This document shows positions 1 to 7,909 of a stretch of DNA of 64,000 nt, piece after piece. How positions within the stretch are numbered: position 1 is the stretch's first letter; every line of letters begins with the position of its first letter. A program made the position numbers and the translations under genes. The notes below the pieces were generated by a model. That model saw only the letters and a program-made list of their open reading frames with translations, did not search any database and was not told where the DNA came from. This DNA comes from Bartonella sp. HY038 (lineage in GTDB: Bacteria; Pseudomonadota; Alphaproteobacteria; Rhizobiales; Rhizobiaceae): contig NZ_CP059725.1 in assembly GCF_014117425.1 (NCBI RefSeq), forward strand, positions 558,001 to 622,000. Direction: 5' to 3'.

Positions 1-492
1 TGTTGCTAGGGGTAATTATTTGTAAATCAGGTAATATTGTTATTTATAAAATTGTACTTATTATGGTTATTTGATAGCAATTTAAAAAATCTACGTTGGA
101 TTTTACTGGCTTAGCGTTAAAGCATAATAGAATCACTGTGTTTAGTCTATTTGAGTTCTTGTTTGATAAAAGCTTATTTTTGGGGGGGGGTGCTTTATAT
201 CAAATTTCAAAAAATAGGGTCAATTGGTTATTGAAAAGCTTGATAATAACTAAAAATAGTCATCTTTAGTGCAGCTTGGTTAATTGTCAGCAGTTTAATA
301 AACTGATAAACTACAATTTATTGGCTATTCAATTGTAAAGTTCTTGCATTTATAGTCAAAAATGTGCAATTTGCTCAAACTTGAAATGTGGGGTTCCCAC
401 ATTTATATATATAGGCGGTTAAGCCCTTTAAATTAGAGAGATTTAGAGCCTAACTGTTCTGGTAATGTTAATAATTTTAGGAGAATAAGACC
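1..492. other. Gene-free region upstream of infC
   Basis: No credible ORF is seen on either strand. The stretch is AT-rich and holds a run of nine G at 182-190 and a short perfect hairpin at 384-404 (nine-base arms around a GTT loop). It presumably contains the infC promoter and 5' leader, but I cannot fix the promoter. The hairpin could end an upstream transcript or be part of the infC leader; it is followed by an AT repeat, not a clean T-run. Confidence 0.5.
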
Positions 493-495
493 ATT
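479..495 (+). promoter_or_regulatory. infC ribosome binding site and AUU start
   Basis: AGGAG is nine bases upstream of the ATT initiation codon. This site decides the start of infC. The non-standard AUU codon is the classical element by which IF-3 discriminates against its own mRNA. Confidence 0.85.
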
Positions 496-1029
496 CGCCG
501 ACCGTTTAAAGCAACCCCCGTTCAAAAAGACGGGCCACGTTCTAATCAAGATATCCGTGTTCCACGCATCCAATTGATTGATGCGGAAGGGCAAAATCAT
601 GGAAATATTGCAACAAGTGACGCACTTGCTATGGCACAAGAGGCAGGGCTTGATCTTGTAGAAATCGTGCCTAATGCTGAACCGCCTGTCTGTAAAATCA
701 TTGATTTGGGTAAATTAAAATATCAAAATCAGAAAAAAGCAGCAGAAGCGCGCAAAAAGCAAAAGACGGTTGAGATTAAAGAAATCAAGATGCGTCCCAA
801 CATTGATACCCATGATTATGAGGTAAAAATGAAAGCTGTTGCACGTTTCCTTGATGAAGGCGATAAGGTTAAAGTAACATTGCGTTTCCGTGGTCGCGAA
901 ATGGCGCACCAAGAATTAGGCATGAGATTGCTTGAGCGCATGAAAGAGGATACTGCTGAAATTGCAAAGGTTGAAGCAGAGCCTAAACTTGAAGGCCGTC
1001 AAATGATGATGGTTATTGCGCCGCGCTAA
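493..1029 (+). CDS. infC: Translation initiation factor IF-3
   Basis: IF-3 binds the 30S subunit, keeps it apart from 50S and checks start-codon pairing in the P site. The 178-residue product matches the alphaproteobacterial family over its whole length: N-terminal domain with the IRRPFK and [12 protein letters not shown] segments, the basic linker rich in [11 protein letters not shown], and the C-terminal domain with [19 protein letters not shown] and a terminal MMMVIAPR. The start is the ATT at 493: AGGAG lies at 479-483, nine bases before it, and the N-terminus expected for the family begins exactly there, whereas the first ATG (574) would delete about 27 conserved residues. AUU is the known start of infC in many bacteria and lets IF-3 repress its own translation. 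A strong terminator follows at 1091-1125, so it is probably monocistronic at its 3' end. Confidence 0.97.
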   Translation: MRRPFKATPVQKDGPRSNQDIRVPRIQLIDAEGQNHGNIATSDALAMAQEAGLDLVEIVPNAEPPVCKIIDLGKLKYQNQKKAAEARKKQKTVEIKEIKMRPNIDTHDYEVKMKAVARFLDEGDKVKVTLRFRGREMAHQELGMRLLERMKEDTAEIAKVEAEPKLEGRQMMMVIAPR

Positions 1030-1090
1030 ACCTAAGTTAAAAATCAAGATCACGCAGTTATTTGCATGGTTTGATAATTATAATTTGAAG

Positions 1091-1125
1091 CCTTGGAGGA
1101 ATAGATTTCCTCCAAGGTTTTTTTT
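1091..1125 (+). terminator. Rho-independent terminator after infC
   Basis: Perfect 11-base inverted repeat (CCTTGGAGGAA / TTCCTCCAAGG) with a 5-base loop, followed by eight T. It sits about 60 bases after the infC stop. Confidence 0.92.
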
Positions 1126-1226
1126 ATGATTACTATTCACATTTTGGTTGAATATTGCAGTGTGGTTTTACTTTATCGCTAAATTGTTTTAATCTGTTGA
1201 CCTAGCCATCTGGAATAAAGTTTAAA

Positions 1227-2225
1227 ATGCTAAAAAAACTCAATAAGATTATTATGTTTATCGCTTATGCGGCCATGCTTGCCTTGTGCATTATTTTGCT
1301 GGTTGTATCGTTTAGTAAGGCGCAGGATAAAGAAAATAATGATAGACTTGCCGTTTTGGGTACACCTGTCACCATGCAGCCACCGCAAGGATTTAAACCA
1401 TCAGCTGAGTTTACGGGCTTTTTAAACCAAGATACCAATGCTAGCATTGTGGTTGCGGTGTTTCCTGATGATGTTGCCCCCCAAATAGGTAGCCTATTTA
1501 CCAATAGAGAAAATTTTACCAAGCAAATGGCAGCGCTTGGCTTTGAAGTGCAAGGCGTAAGTGAATTGCAGCGCATTAATTCCGATGTGCCGCTTATGGT
1601 TTATAAAGGCATTCAAACAGATCAAGGTAAAAAATATGATAAATGGGCAACGCTGATTGCCCATGGCGGTCTTTATATGGTGACAATTCAAGCCCCTCAA
1701 GATAATCCGTTAAGTGAAGAAGAAGTTGACGCCGCATTTCAATCCATAGATTTTACCGCCAATTTTACACTTGCGGATCAAATTCTTCATCTACCATTTT
1801 CTTTTGTGAGTGAAGCACCTTTTGAGCCGAAAGCAACCATTCTTGGTAATGGTGTCAGTCTTGAAATGAAAGATGCAACTGGCAAGACTGGCGATGCAAC
1901 AATTTTTATTTTACGCGATAGCCAAGCGCTTGATATAAATAACGCGATTTTGGCGCAAAATCTTTATCTAGCTTCAATTATCAAGGTTTTTAAGCTACAA
2001 GAAACCACTATTGAGCGCGATGAGCAGTTTTTGCAGCGCAATGGCCGCTTGTTGATTGGTAGTGGTGTCAGCGCAGATGGAGTTGAGCAGGATATTATCC
2101 TATATAGCGCGATTGATAATGACCAACACCCGATTTATTTACAGGCGCTTGCGCCAAAAGGTGAATTAGCGGCTTATCAAGCAATTATTCAAAATATTGC
2201 AGCAAGTGTAAAATCTAAATTATAA
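1227..2225 (+). CDS. Hypothetical membrane-anchored or exported protein
   Basis: I do not recognise the family of this 332-residue protein. Residues 1-8 are basic and residues 9-30 form one strongly hydrophobic segment (IMFIAYAAMLALCIILLVV), so it is either a signal anchor or an uncleaved signal peptide. The rest is soluble, rich in beta-prone segments, and shows two similar halves of roughly 150 residues (each a surface with VFPDD/ILRD-like strands), which may be two copies of one fold. It stands alone between the infC terminator and a dispersed repeat, with codon use like its neighbours. The function is unknown. Confidence 0.75.
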   Translation: MLKKLNKIIMFIAYAAMLALCIILLVVSFSKAQDKENNDRLAVLGTPVTMQPPQGFKPSAEFTGFLNQDTNASIVVAVFPDDVAPQIGSLFTNRENFTKQMAALGFEVQGVSELQRINSDVPLMVYKGIQTDQGKKYDKWATLIAHGGLYMVTIQAPQDNPLSEEEVDAAFQSIDFTANFTLADQILHLPFSFVSEAPFEPKATILGNGVSLEMKDATGKTGDATIFILRDSQALDINNAILAQNLYLASIIKVFKLQETTIERDEQFLQRNGRLLIGSGVSADGVEQDIILYSAIDNDQHPIYLQALAPKGELAAYQAIIQNIAASVKSKL

Positions 2226-2250
2226 TGGCAAATAGTTTCTTATTGCGCCG

Positions 2251-2333
2251 TTAGAGCGTTTTCAAACAAAAACGCGCTGTAAACAATGGATTAGAGCGCT
2301 GATCTGATCCAATAAGATCGAAATGCGCTCTAA
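2251..2333. repeat. Dispersed palindromic repeat, copy 1 (shortened)
   Basis: Starts with TTAGAGCGTTTTC and ends with GATCGAAATGCGCTCTAA. It matches copies at 3160-3263 and 29675-29780 but lacks the internal segment around AAAAGTGTGAAGCGG. The outer ends are complementary (TTAGAGCG / CGCTCTAA), so the element can fold. Such intergenic elements are common in Brucella and rhizobial genomes. Confidence 0.85.
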
Positions 2334-2358
2334 AATTAGAGAGATGAACGGCTTGCAA

Positions 2359-2829
2359 TTATAAGATCAAGAGTGGATCATCTTTAACTGCCTTGATGGT
2401 AAGGGCAGTTCTAACCCCATCAACATTGGGGGCAGCAGTCAAGCACTCGATAACAAAAGTTTGGAAACTGCTAAGATCAGGGGCAATGCAATAAAGCAAA
2501 AAGTCAGATTCGCCTGATACCATCCAAGCTTTGCGCACAAAAGGCCATTCATTGGCGCGTTCAGCAAAAGCTTTTAAATCGCTTTCTGCTTGGTGGTGCA
2601 GGCTGACTGAACAAAAGGCAACGAGATCTTGCCCTAAAATTTTGCCACTAAGCAAGGCGCTATAGCCCTTAATAATGCCAAGTTGTTCAAGCCGGCGCAC
2701 CCGTCTTAAACAGGGCGGCGCTGAAATGCCAATTTTTGCTGCAAGTTCAACATTGCTCATACGCCCATCATCTTGCAGCTCTTTTAAAATCTTCCAATCG
2801 GTTTCATCAAGATCTGCTTTGATCGGCAT
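2359..2829 (-). CDS. Lrp/AsnC family transcriptional regulator
   Basis: Leucine-responsive regulators bind DNA as oligomers and sense amino acids through a C-terminal RAM domain. The 156-residue product has the N-terminal helix-turn-helix (LDETDWKILKELQDDGR, then NVELAAKIGISAPPCLRRVRRLE at about residues 7-50) and the RAM-type ligand domain (residues about 65-150, with AFCSVSL, VRKAWMVSGESDFLLY and TALTIKAVKDD). I chose the ATG at 2829 because it gives the usual Lrp length. The open frame continues upstream to 2931, but that extension has no family similarity. Its target is not evident; no intact gene lies divergently next to it, only a short open frame that runs into a repeat. Confidence 0.92.
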   Translation of the reverse strand: MPIKADLDETDWKILKELQDDGRMSNVELAAKIGISAPPCLRRVRRLEQLGIIKGYSALLSGKILGQDLVAFCSVSLHHQAESDLKAFAERANEWPFVRKAWMVSGESDFLLYCIAPDLSSFQTFVIECLTAAPNVDGVRTALTIKAVKDDPLLIL

Positions 2830-3159
2830 TGCATTCCAGTCCTTAAAAATAAAATGATAAGCCTTTAAGGCAAAAAATATATTGCCTAAAGATGCCCAAT
2901 TATTGATTGGATTATCAAATATGAATTCCATTTAAATATATTGAGCTATAATCAATTTAGATTAAACTAATAATAATTTTGGCTCAAATATGCGTCACGC
3001 AAAATGAATCATAAGAAATGATCTAATTTACTTGGCGACAAGTTTTACCATTGAATTTATAAAAGGTCACGCAATAAAATTACTTGTTAGAGTGGTTTTT
3101 TATGGCAATCATTACCAAGTCGCTTGATGCAGGTGGTAAAATGATTGCCGTTGTTGGTT

Positions 3160-3263
3160 TAAAGCGTTTTTGCGAAAAGTGTGAAGCGGTTTTCGGACAA
3201 AAACGCGCTATAAGCAATGGATTAGAGCGCCGATCTCACCCAATCAGATCGAAATGCGCTCTA
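3160..3263. repeat. Dispersed palindromic repeat, copy 2, touching the permease stop codon
   Basis: About 104 bases with the internal inverted pair GCGAAAAGTGTGAAGCGGTTTTCG and the end GATCGAAATGCGCTCTAA. The last bases supply the stop codon (TAG on the minus strand, complement of 3261-3263) of the ABC permease gene that reads into the element. Confidence 0.88.
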
Positions 3264-4562
3264 AGAGCGCAGCGCAGTCATAGGGGATTGTCGCCATGCC
3301 ATGAAGGCAGGTACAAGACTAATGATGGCGGCGGTAAAGATAAGGCGCAATAAATTGCCAAGATCTTCATCGCTTAGCTCAATTGGCAATGGAATACCAC
3401 TTGCTTGCCCTAAATGGCTAGCAATGACATGGCTTACTAAAAAGCCGCCACTATAGCCAACGGCTATACCAACCATAATCAACACCATCAATTCCAGCCA
3501 TACCATGGTTAAAATTACACTGCGCGAGGCGCCAAGGGCACGCAATGCACCAATTTGGCGGCGCCGGTCATGGATATGGGTAATTGCCACAAAGATAAGT
3601 GCCGCAGCAACTAATATTTGCGCCCCATCAGCAATAAGGCTCAACAGCTTTCTGACATCGCCAAGTGTACCATAAAGGTTGGTTAAAATTTCACCGGGAA
3701 AGACGGCCAAGGCTTGATCATTGCGATAGGCTTGGCGAATTTTATAAGCATCTGCGATCGATTTTGGTTTGACGATAACCGCAGGCACTCCCGGTAAACC
3801 GGAAGCGGATAGCCGATGGTCGTGTTGACTATTATTGTAATTTTTAAAATCAAGGCTTGGATATGTCGCTTCAGCATTGTCTTTGGTGTCTTTTTTATCT
3901 TGGTTTTCTTGGCTATTTGCGCTATCCGCCACACTTGGCTTATTATCATCGCCTTGCTTGCCAAGGCCATGGACATTCCAAACAGTTTCAATTGGTACAA
4001 AAATTGCCTTATCCCAAGCTGTGCCAGATGGCTTTAACTTGCCAATAATCTTATAGCGAACGTCAGTGTGGATATGGCCGCCTTCACTAAGGCTGCCATG
4101 CATGGGAGCAATGTGCTTACCAATGGCAATATCCACATGAGCACCAATAACCGCTTCACCATCTTTTGGCATAAGGCTGCCACTTTCAACATCATGGAAA
4201 AGGCTTTTTAAGATGGATTCATCAACGCCGATAATTGGATAATCTAAAAATGTGTCGCCCATGCCAACTGGGCTTGCAAATTCCACTCTTGGATCATTTT
4301 TCAATTGTTGCAATACATCGCCCGACATTAAGGGCAGGGCAGAGGGTTGCAAAAAAACAGTTGAAAGCACCAATTGGGTTGGGCTGCCCGGCGCACCGAT
4401 TATAATATCAAATTGGTCTGCAGCCCTTGCGCTGCCAAGGCGAATAGCGCGCTCCATTAAGGTAACGGTTAAGCCAAGGGTAACTGCAAAGCCAATTAAG
4501 ATAATGATAGCCATAGCGCCAAGCCACATGCGCCTAAGGTCAGCTTTAATAAAACGTATCAT
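3261..4562 (-). CDS. ABC transporter permease, FtsX/MacB type
   Basis: 433 residues with the layout of the FtsX-like (type VII) permeases: one N-terminal membrane helix (about residues 15-38, MAIIILIGFAVTLGLTVTL), a large periplasmic domain (about 40-310), then three C-terminal helices (about 315-425) in the order usual for this family, with the hallmark ALRALGASRSVILTMV between helices. Such proteins move lipoproteins, peptides or transmit force rather than act as simple importers. The periplasmic domain carries an Asp/Asn/Lys/Ser-rich low-complexity insert (about residues 205-250, GDDNKPSVADSANSQENQDK) and several histidines (GGHIHTD, QHDHR). It follows its ATPase by five bases. Its stop codon is formed by the end of a dispersed repeat. 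Substrate unknown. Confidence 0.9.
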   Translation of the reverse strand: MIRFIKADLRRMWLGAMAIIILIGFAVTLGLTVTLMERAIRLGSARAADQFDIIIGAPGSPTQLVLSTVFLQPSALPLMSGDVLQQLKNDPRVEFASPVGMGDTFLDYPIIGVDESILKSLFHDVESGSLMPKDGEAVIGAHVDIAIGKHIAPMHGSLSEGGHIHTDVRYKIIGKLKPSGTAWDKAIFVPIETVWNVHGLGKQGDDNKPSVADSANSQENQDKKDTKDNAEATYPSLDFKNYNNSQHDHRLSASGLPGVPAVIVKPKSIADAYKIRQAYRNDQALAVFPGEILTNLYGTLGDVRKLLSLIADGAQILVAAALIFVAITHIHDRRRQIGALRALGASRSVILTMVWLELMVLIMVGIAVGYSGGFLVSHVIASHLGQASGIPLPIELSDEDLGNLLRLIFTAAIISLVPAFMAWRQSPMTALRS

Positions 4563-4567
4563 CGCTT

Positions 4568-5242
4568 TTACAGCCTTTCATCTTTTACAATGCGGCCGCT
4601 ATTTAATTCAAGTCGCCGATCCATGCGTTTTGCAAGCTCAGTATCGTGGGTGACGATAATCAAACTGGTATTTTCTTCGCGCCCTAATTGCTGGATTAAA
4701 TCACCAATGATTTTACCATTATCGCCGTCAAGACTGGCGGTTGGCTCATCGGCTAACAATATATCGGGCTTACGAAGCAAGGCGCGTGCAACGGCAACCC
4801 GTTGCATTTCGCCGCGTGACATCATTTTAATATCGCGTTCTGGCTTTTTTAAATTGGTACGCTCTAAAAGCTCTAAAGCGCGTTTTTTATCATCCGCGCG
4901 TACAAGACCAGAAAGCGCCAAAGGCAGTAAAACATTATCAATTGCACTTAGACCTTGAAAGAGATGAAAATCTTGCATGATAAGACCAATATTTTTGCCA
5001 CGCCATTTATCGCGCTTACCTTGAGATAGGGTGTAAATGTCACTATTGCCCCATTTAACCGCACCTTTATCTGGCTTGGTAAAACCGGCAAGCACATTAA
5101 TAAAAGTTGTTTTGCCGCAGCCCGATGGTCCGGTTATGGCTAGATGCTGGCCGCTTTCAAGCGTAAAATTGGCAATATCAAGGGCTGGCGCTTCAAGACC
5201 AGAAAATTGAATCTCTAAATCCATTATATCAAGGGATAGCAT
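4568..5242 (-). CDS. ABC transporter ATP-binding protein, LolD type
   Basis: 224-residue nucleotide-binding subunit partnering the adjacent FtsX-type permease. Visible motifs are Walker A GPSGCGKTT, Q-loop MQDFHLF, signature MSRGEMQRVAVARAL, Walker B DILLADEPTASLD and the switch histidine in IIVTHD. The sequence is of the LolD/MacB ATPase class. I prefer the ATG at 5242, which has an AGG about six bases upstream; the frame stays open to a TTG at 5266 that would overlap the previous gene. It is the middle gene of a three-gene minus-strand operon (exported protein, ATPase, permease). Confidence 0.93.
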   Translation of the reverse strand: MLSLDIMDLEIQFSGLEAPALDIANFTLESGQHLAITGPSGCGKTTFINVLAGFTKPDKGAVKWGNSDIYTLSQGKRDKWRGKNIGLIMQDFHLFQGLSAIDNVLLPLALSGLVRADDKKRALELLERTNLKKPERDIKMMSRGEMQRVAVARALLRKPDILLADEPTASLDGDNGKIIGDLIQQLGREENTSLIIVTHDTELAKRMDRRLELNSGRIVKDERL

Positions 5243-5262
5243 TTTATACCTGTCACTTATAG

Positions 5263-5715
5263 TCAATCAACGCGATATTGCGCATCAAGCAAGCGTAATT
5301 GGCTCACAAAGCCAGTTTCTGGATCCGTCCAAGAGCCGACATCAAGGCGGCCAGTGACGACAATATTTTGCGATGGTTGAACAAAGGTTTGCTTTTTATC
5401 CAAATAAACAACCACAATATTATCAGGCCAGTCGGAGTCTGAGCTGCAAAAAGGGCAAATGGACATGGGAATTTCAGTCAGTACAAAAAACTTGGCTTCA
5501 GCTTTTAATGGCGGTGCCATAAAGCCGCGCATATCAATTTTCTTTTGGTTAAGGTCATGAACCTTTTGGGAAAACTCAAGCCCAAGTACGGTTATTTTGC
5601 TATAAAGTTCGCGGAACTTTAATTCTTCCGACATTGCTGGAGTTATAAAAGCAATAAAACCAAGCGAGCTAAAAATTAAGCAAAAGACCCGTCTAAAAAA
5701 AGTGCGGTCCAGCAT
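5263..5715 (-). CDS. Exported protein of the ABC operon, DUF3299-like
   Basis: 150 residues. The ATG at 5715 has AAGGA about nine bases upstream and opens a clear signal peptide (MLDRTFFRR, then CLIFSSLGFIAFITP, cleavage near AMS). The mature part contains a core MRGFMAPPLKAEAKFFVLTE followed by CPFCSSDSDWPDNIVVVYL. This resembles small exported proteins (DUF3299-like) found beside FtsX-type ABC transporters in other proteobacteria, where a link to metal handling has been suggested; that assignment is from memory and unverified. The CPFC pair could bind metal or be redox active. First gene of the operon, about 20 bases before the ATPase start. Confidence 0.75.
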   Translation of the reverse strand: MLDRTFFRRVFCLIFSSLGFIAFITPAMSEELKFRELYSKITVLGLEFSQKVHDLNQKKIDMRGFMAPPLKAEAKFFVLTEIPMSICPFCSSDSDWPDNIVVVYLDKKQTFVQPSQNIVVTGRLDVGSWTDPETGFVSQLRLLDAQYRVD

Positions 5716-5837
5716 TTGGGTAATTCCTTGCCAATCAAATGGCGAATAATGCAAAAAATAAGTGGTTGAAGCCTTAGCAATGTCGCATATTACTCGATTT
5801 TATCAGTTACAGCATGCTTTAAACGACACTTCAAAGA

Positions 5838-5864
5838 CGTGGCTGGACCTAAAACCCAGCCACG
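5838..5864 (-). terminator. Hairpin after the alkaline phosphatase gene
   Basis: Nine-base perfect stem CGTGGCTGG / CCAGCCACG with a nine-base loop, downstream of the phosphatase stop at 5930. On the minus strand it is followed only by TCTTTG, so it is a weak intrinsic terminator or an mRNA 3'-end stabiliser. Confidence 0.5.
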
Positions 5865-5929
5865 CGGCGCATTAATCAAATGCCTATTGTATATTCTGGC
5901 AGCAAAAGGCATTTGCCTATTGCGCGCTA

Positions 5930-7681
5930 TTATTCGCCTTTGCCGCCAAAGCCCAATGCGTCAGCAAGAACTTTATAGACATCGCTTTGTTCCATATAGC
6001 CACGGAAGTTTTCTGATTGTGGACCTGTTGCTTGCAACACCACATCATCAACCGCATGGATTGCTGTGTCGTTAGAGCGTGGCAAATTACCGGCTCTAAA
6101 GACTGCACCAGGAACATCCTTATAGGCTTCGTTGGCTACATATTCGCCTTTTTCATTTTTGACAGCGGGCACAAATGGGCCATCAAGCTTGGGGCGGAAT
6201 GTTTCATAATAATCAGGGAAGTTGCTAGAAAAGACTGCAAGGCGGTGACTTACATCAACGCGGTCTGGGAAACCATCGCCATTGCTATCAACATAATTGG
6301 GGAAGCCAGCATGCTGATAAACACCAACTTTTTCGCGCATTTCATCGCCAGCAATTTCATCATTTACTGTGCCAACAACAGAAATACCATGGGTATGATC
6401 GCCGGTTACCACAATTAAGGTATCTGGGTGGGTTTTAGCAAATTCCATGGCAACGCCAATGGCTTGGTCAAATTCGATTGTTTCATAAAGAGCGCGATCC
6501 CAATCCATAGGGTGGGACATTTTATCAATTGACGCGCCTTCAACCATTAAGAAAAAACCGTTTTCATTTTTGGATAAACGCTCAAGGGCAACCTTGGTCA
6601 TATCAACAAGGCCGGGTTGTTCTGGGAATTTTTCAACCGTGCCTTTTTTAAGCTGTTTACGGTCAAGAACCGTATCAAGGTTGCCGGTATGGAAAAGACC
6701 AAGCAATGGGCCATCGCTATCATTAGCGGCAAGCAATTCTTTTTCAGATGTTACCAATTTATAGCCAGCATCTTCAAACTTTTGGATATAATTAATGTCG
6801 TCTTTACGTTTTGAGCCATTGGTGGTTTTTGGCAAGAAGTAAGCAGAACCACCACCTAGCAAGACATCAGGTTTAACATCAAGCAACATGCCGACAATTT
6901 CAGGCTTGTCATAACGATTGCGCGTATGGCTAACCACTGCAGCAGGTGTTGCATCTTCTACTTCGGCTGTTGTTACAATACCAAGGGATTTCTTGGTGGT
7001 GCGGCGCAAGGCCTCGGCGATATTTTCAATGCGAGGATCATCAAGGCTATCAGCTGTGCGGTCAGCATAAACGCCAATTGCATTAACCGATGATTTGTGA
7101 CCAGTCATATAAGCAGACATAGTATTAGCACTGTCGGTTGCAATTGAGTTAACCGCTGATGTGCCGATAAAGGCCATACGGTCAAGATCATCCATATTAA
7201 GGCGGCCATTGGCCTTGCCCTCGGTCATGCCTTTTGACATGATACGCGCGCCAGTTCGGTGAGCAACCGACATGCCATCACCAAGCAAGAAGATGACGTT
7301 TTTGGCTTTTGGCGTTGCAGATGCACCATAAACATGCCAATTGACGGTTTTTTCTTCATTGCCAGCTTTTACAACAACCTTATATTCGCCCGGTTCGCTA
7401 ATTTTTACATTGCGAAGAATAAGGGCGGAACCAAGTTCCTTGTCGTCTTTGCCTTTTTCAACTTCGACAAATTCGCCTTTTTGACCAAGGGCAGAATCAT
7501 AATCCTTGCCATTGATTGAAATAGAAATGTCGCCAGCTTTGATTTTATTGTCAAACTCAACCTTGAAATCAAAAGGCGAGTTGGCAAGAACCGTTGCACG
7601 ATCAATGGGATAGACGCTCGCAGCTGAAGCTGCCGACATCATAAATGTAGACGCAATAAGGGTAACTAATAAAGAACGCAT
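5930..7681 (-). CDS. phoA: Alkaline phosphatase, secreted
   Basis: Periplasmic or secreted phosphomonoesterase that frees phosphate from organic esters. 583 residues with a signal peptide (MRSLLVTLIASTFMMSAASAA), an N-terminal beta domain of about 100 residues, then the metal-dependent catalytic domain. Seen motifs: metal ligand IFLLGDGMS (about residue 135), nucleophile region TDSANTMSAYMTGHK with the serine near 184, VEGASIDKMSHPMDWD, and TGDHTHG, all typical of the alkaline phosphatase superfamily (PF00245). The ATG at 7681 has GGAG about nine bases upstream. A consensus Pho box lies at 7750-7767, so induction by PhoB under phosphate limitation is very likely. The N-terminal extra domain makes it longer than the E. 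coli enzyme (about 470 residues). Confidence 0.93.
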   Translation of the reverse strand: MRSLLVTLIASTFMMSAASAASVYPIDRATVLANSPFDFKVEFDNKIKAGDISISINGKDYDSALGQKGEFVEVEKGKDDKELGSALILRNVKISEPGEYKVVVKAGNEEKTVNWHVYGASATPKAKNVIFLLGDGMSVAHRTGARIMSKGMTEGKANGRLNMDDLDRMAFIGTSAVNSIATDSANTMSAYMTGHKSSVNAIGVYADRTADSLDDPRIENIAEALRRTTKKSLGIVTTAEVEDATPAAVVSHTRNRYDKPEIVGMLLDVKPDVLLGGGSAYFLPKTTNGSKRKDDINYIQKFEDAGYKLVTSEKELLAANDSDGPLLGLFHTGNLDTVLDRKQLKKGTVEKFPEQPGLVDMTKVALERLSKNENGFFLMVEGASIDKMSHPMDWDRALYETIEFDQAIGVAMEFAKTHPDTLIVVTGDHTHGISVVGTVNDEIAGDEMREKVGVYQHAGFPNYVDSNGDGFPDRVDVSHRLAVFSSNFPDYYETFRPKLDGPFVPAVKNEKGEYVANEAYKDVPGAVFRAGNLPRSNDTAIHAVDDVVLQATGPQSENFRGYMEQSDVYKVLADALGFGGKGE

Positions 7682-7749
7682 AAGATAAGCTCCAAGTTTA
7701 TCATGGAGCGGAAAATATGGAAGCTATGTTGCGATAATGTTGCGGCTAG

Positions 7750-7767
7750 ATGACAGTTTTATGACAG
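7750..7767 (-). promoter_or_regulatory. Pho box (PhoB binding site)
   Basis: On the minus strand the bases read CTGTCATAAAACTGTCAT: two CTGTCAT repeats separated by four A/T bases, exactly the PhoB consensus. It is about 70 bases upstream of the alkaline phosphatase start codon and in the right orientation. Confidence 0.93.
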
Positions 7768-7870
7768 GATGTGCGTTAAAATTAAGCTAATATTTGAAAA
7801 ATAACGCGAATATGGCAATTTGGATAGAATTTTATTTTAAAAATAAATTGATAAGCGTAACAATGAGCTT

Positions 7871-7901
7871 ATAAAAAAGCGCCAAGGTTAATTGGCGCTT
7901 T
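7871..7901 (-). terminator. Terminator after the purine permease gene
   Basis: On the minus strand AAGCGCCA / TGGCGCTT with an eight-base loop followed by TTTTTAT, nine bases after the permease stop at 7910. Confidence 0.9.
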
Positions 7902-7909
7902 TGGGCATA

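Noticed and set aside
3084..3353. Short plus-strand ORF divergent from the Lrp gene
   Set aside because: It runs through the dispersed repeat and into the permease gene in antisense. Its first 25 codons could be a remnant of a lost gene, but nothing can be recognised.
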